DNA of 7,857 nucleotides from Hyphomicrobium sp. (lineage in GTDB: Bacteria; Pseudomonadota; Alphaproteobacteria; Rhizobiales; Hyphomicrobiaceae), in contig JAUWCP010000104.1 in NCBI GenBank assembly GCA_030609245.1, forward strand, positions 1 through 7,857, written 5' to 3'. Shown here in pieces: positions 7,596 through 7,857 of the stretch (position 1 is its first letter; every line of letters starts with the position of its first letter). The translations under genes were made by a program, and so were the position numbers. A model generated the notes under the pieces. That model ran no database searches. It was not told the origin of the DNA and saw only the letters and a list, made by a program, of their open reading frames with translations.

Positions 7596-7606
7596 GATGG
7601 TCCATC
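7596..7606. promoter_or_regulatory. Small dyad next to the candidate -10, possible operator
   Basis: GATGG-T-CCATC is an inverted repeat with 5-bp arms and a 1-bp centre, abutting the candidate -10 of the ABC operon. A perfect 8-bp palindrome GGTTAACC (7615-7622) lies about 10 bp away, and the following bases repeat CCATC (7621-7625). It may be a repressor or activator site, but arms this short arise easily by chance. Confidence 0.25.
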
Positions 7607-7699
7607 CGCGCCGCGGTTAACCATCGAACTTGGCCTCAGGAAGACATACCCCTAATTTAAAAACAGCTTGGGAGATGCGCGAATTCGCCTCATATGGGT

Positions 7700-7716
7700 C
7701 TGGCAGCAAACTTGCG
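7700..7716 (+). promoter_or_regulatory. Sigma-54 (RpoN)-like -24/-12 promoter pointing right
   Basis: The 17-mer CTGGCAGCAAACTTGCG matches the RpoN consensus YTGGCACGRNNNTTGCW at all informative positions except three: the C and G after TGGCA, and the final W. The essential GG (7702-7703) and GC (7714-7715) are separated by exactly 10 bp, as required. A transcript would begin near 7727 and run toward the right edge, with no gene start visible in the next 130 bp. It points away from the ABC operon, so it would serve an unseen neighbour or a small RNA. Confidence 0.5.
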
Positions 7717-7773
7717 CTAGAAGGGCCGCGTTGAGGAGCGAAGATTGAGAACAGTCTAAAGGCGAAGGGCAAA

Positions 7774-7786
7774 GCAATTGAATTGC
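7774..7786. promoter_or_regulatory. 13-bp dyad GCAATT-G-AATTGC, possible operator
   Basis: The arms GCAATT and AATTGC are exact reverse complements around a single G. The dyad covers the -35-like TTGAAT (7778-7783) of a possible rightward promoter, which would suit repression. Function is inferred from position and symmetry only. Confidence 0.3.
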
Positions 7787-7808
7787 GAACCTTAGCCACC
7801 TTTATATG
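7778..7808 (+). promoter_or_regulatory. Possible sigma-70-type promoter pointing right
   Basis: TTGAAT (7778-7783) and TATATG (7803-7808) each match four of six consensus bases but are 19 bp apart, which is longer than ideal. The -35-like box overlaps the 13-bp dyad, and the 20-bp-period repeat lies just downstream. This is a weak candidate. Confidence 0.2.
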
Positions 7809-7822
7809 CCTTCAGGTTACAT

Positions 7823-7857
7823 ACCCAAAGGCGAAACCGGAAACCCAAAGGCGAAAC
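7823..7857. repeat. 15-bp direct repeat, 20-bp period, at the window edge
   Basis: ACCCAAAGGCGAAAC occurs at 7823-7837 and again at 7843-7857, separated by CGGAA. The second copy ends at the last base, so more copies may follow. The 20-bp period is not a multiple of three, so it is not an in-frame protein repeat. It is close to two DNA helical turns. A related core, AAAGGCGAA, is also at 7758-7766. It could be paired binding sites, the start of a tandem repeat array, or an assembly-end artefact. Confidence 0.7.

Larger units (their letters stand above)
7548..7857. other. 310-bp region without a convincing gene, signal-rich
   Basis: This stretch lies upstream of the ABC operon and reaches the window edge. 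It is richer in A/T than the genes, notably around 7650-7665 and 7774-7808. I see no protein with recognisable family features. It contains a candidate -10 element and two small dyads before the ABC operon, a sigma-54-like element pointing right, a 13-bp dyad with a possible second rightward promoter, and a direct repeat at the very end. A perfect 10-bp palindrome GCGAATTCGC (7679-7688) is also present. It probably serves as the regulatory region for the ABC operon and for a gene beyond the right edge. Confidence 0.6.

Noticed and set aside
7617..7799. 60-codon frame on the - strand starting with GTG at 7799, with a GAAGG about 9 nt upstream
   Set aside because: It has a plausible ribosome site, but the protein resembles no family I know, and the region overlaps several candidate regulatory elements. 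It could be a small protein, but I cannot support it.
7735..7857. Open frame on the + strand reaching the window edge, with AGGAG 5 nt before an ATT codon at 7744
   Set aside because: There is no ATG or GTG, only the rare ATT or an internal TTG at 7783. About 40 open codons are not significant, and the end falls in the 20-bp-period repeat.

Overview
The window looks like chromosomal DNA of a Gram-negative bacterium with fairly high G+C. The tight operons with ATGA and TAATG overlaps, the codon choice and the style of the transporters suggest an alphaproteobacterium, possibly Hyphomicrobiales. That placement is inference: no rRNA or other marker gene is present. The Gram-negative call is firmer, because two periplasmic adaptor proteins and an RND pump make sense only across a two-membrane envelope.

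Left half, + strand: the last codons of an unidentified gene (1-110) overlap by 4 bp an RND-type periplasmic adaptor (107-1327). That gene in turn overlaps by 1 bp a full-length HAE1-type RND efflux permease (1327-4488). The overlaps point to one translationally coupled operon. The adaptor carries the R-x3-L-x6-S tip motif used to dock on TolC-like channels. The permease keeps the proton-relay residues (D401, D402, K911).

Middle: 74 bp separate the two convergent operons. They hold a perfect 11-bp-stem hairpin (4503-4527), probably a shared bidirectional terminator.

Right half, - strand, read from right to left: an FtsX/MacB-fold ABC permease (7547-6417), its ATPase (6420-5668) and an HlyD-type adaptor (5675-4563), overlapping by 4 and 8 bp. 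This is a DevC-DevA-DevB-like tripartite ABC exporter. The long N-terminal extensions possible for the ATPase and the adaptor lie inside the upstream genes and were trimmed.

The two systems are mechanistically different pumps: one proton driven, one ATP driven. Each has its own adaptor and inner-membrane engine, and neither has an outer-membrane channel gene in the window. They may share a TolC-like channel encoded elsewhere.

The last 310 bp (7548-7857) hold no convincing complete gene but are rich in signals. There is a possible promoter and dyad for the ABC operon, a good sigma-54-like -24/-12 element pointing right, a 13-bp dyad, and a 15-bp direct repeat with a 20-bp period that runs exactly to the end of the window. 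I found no RNA gene, insertion sequence, CRISPR array or strong sign of an undescribed system. The most useful leads are the sigma-54-like element, the edge repeat and the contrast between the two adaptor tips.
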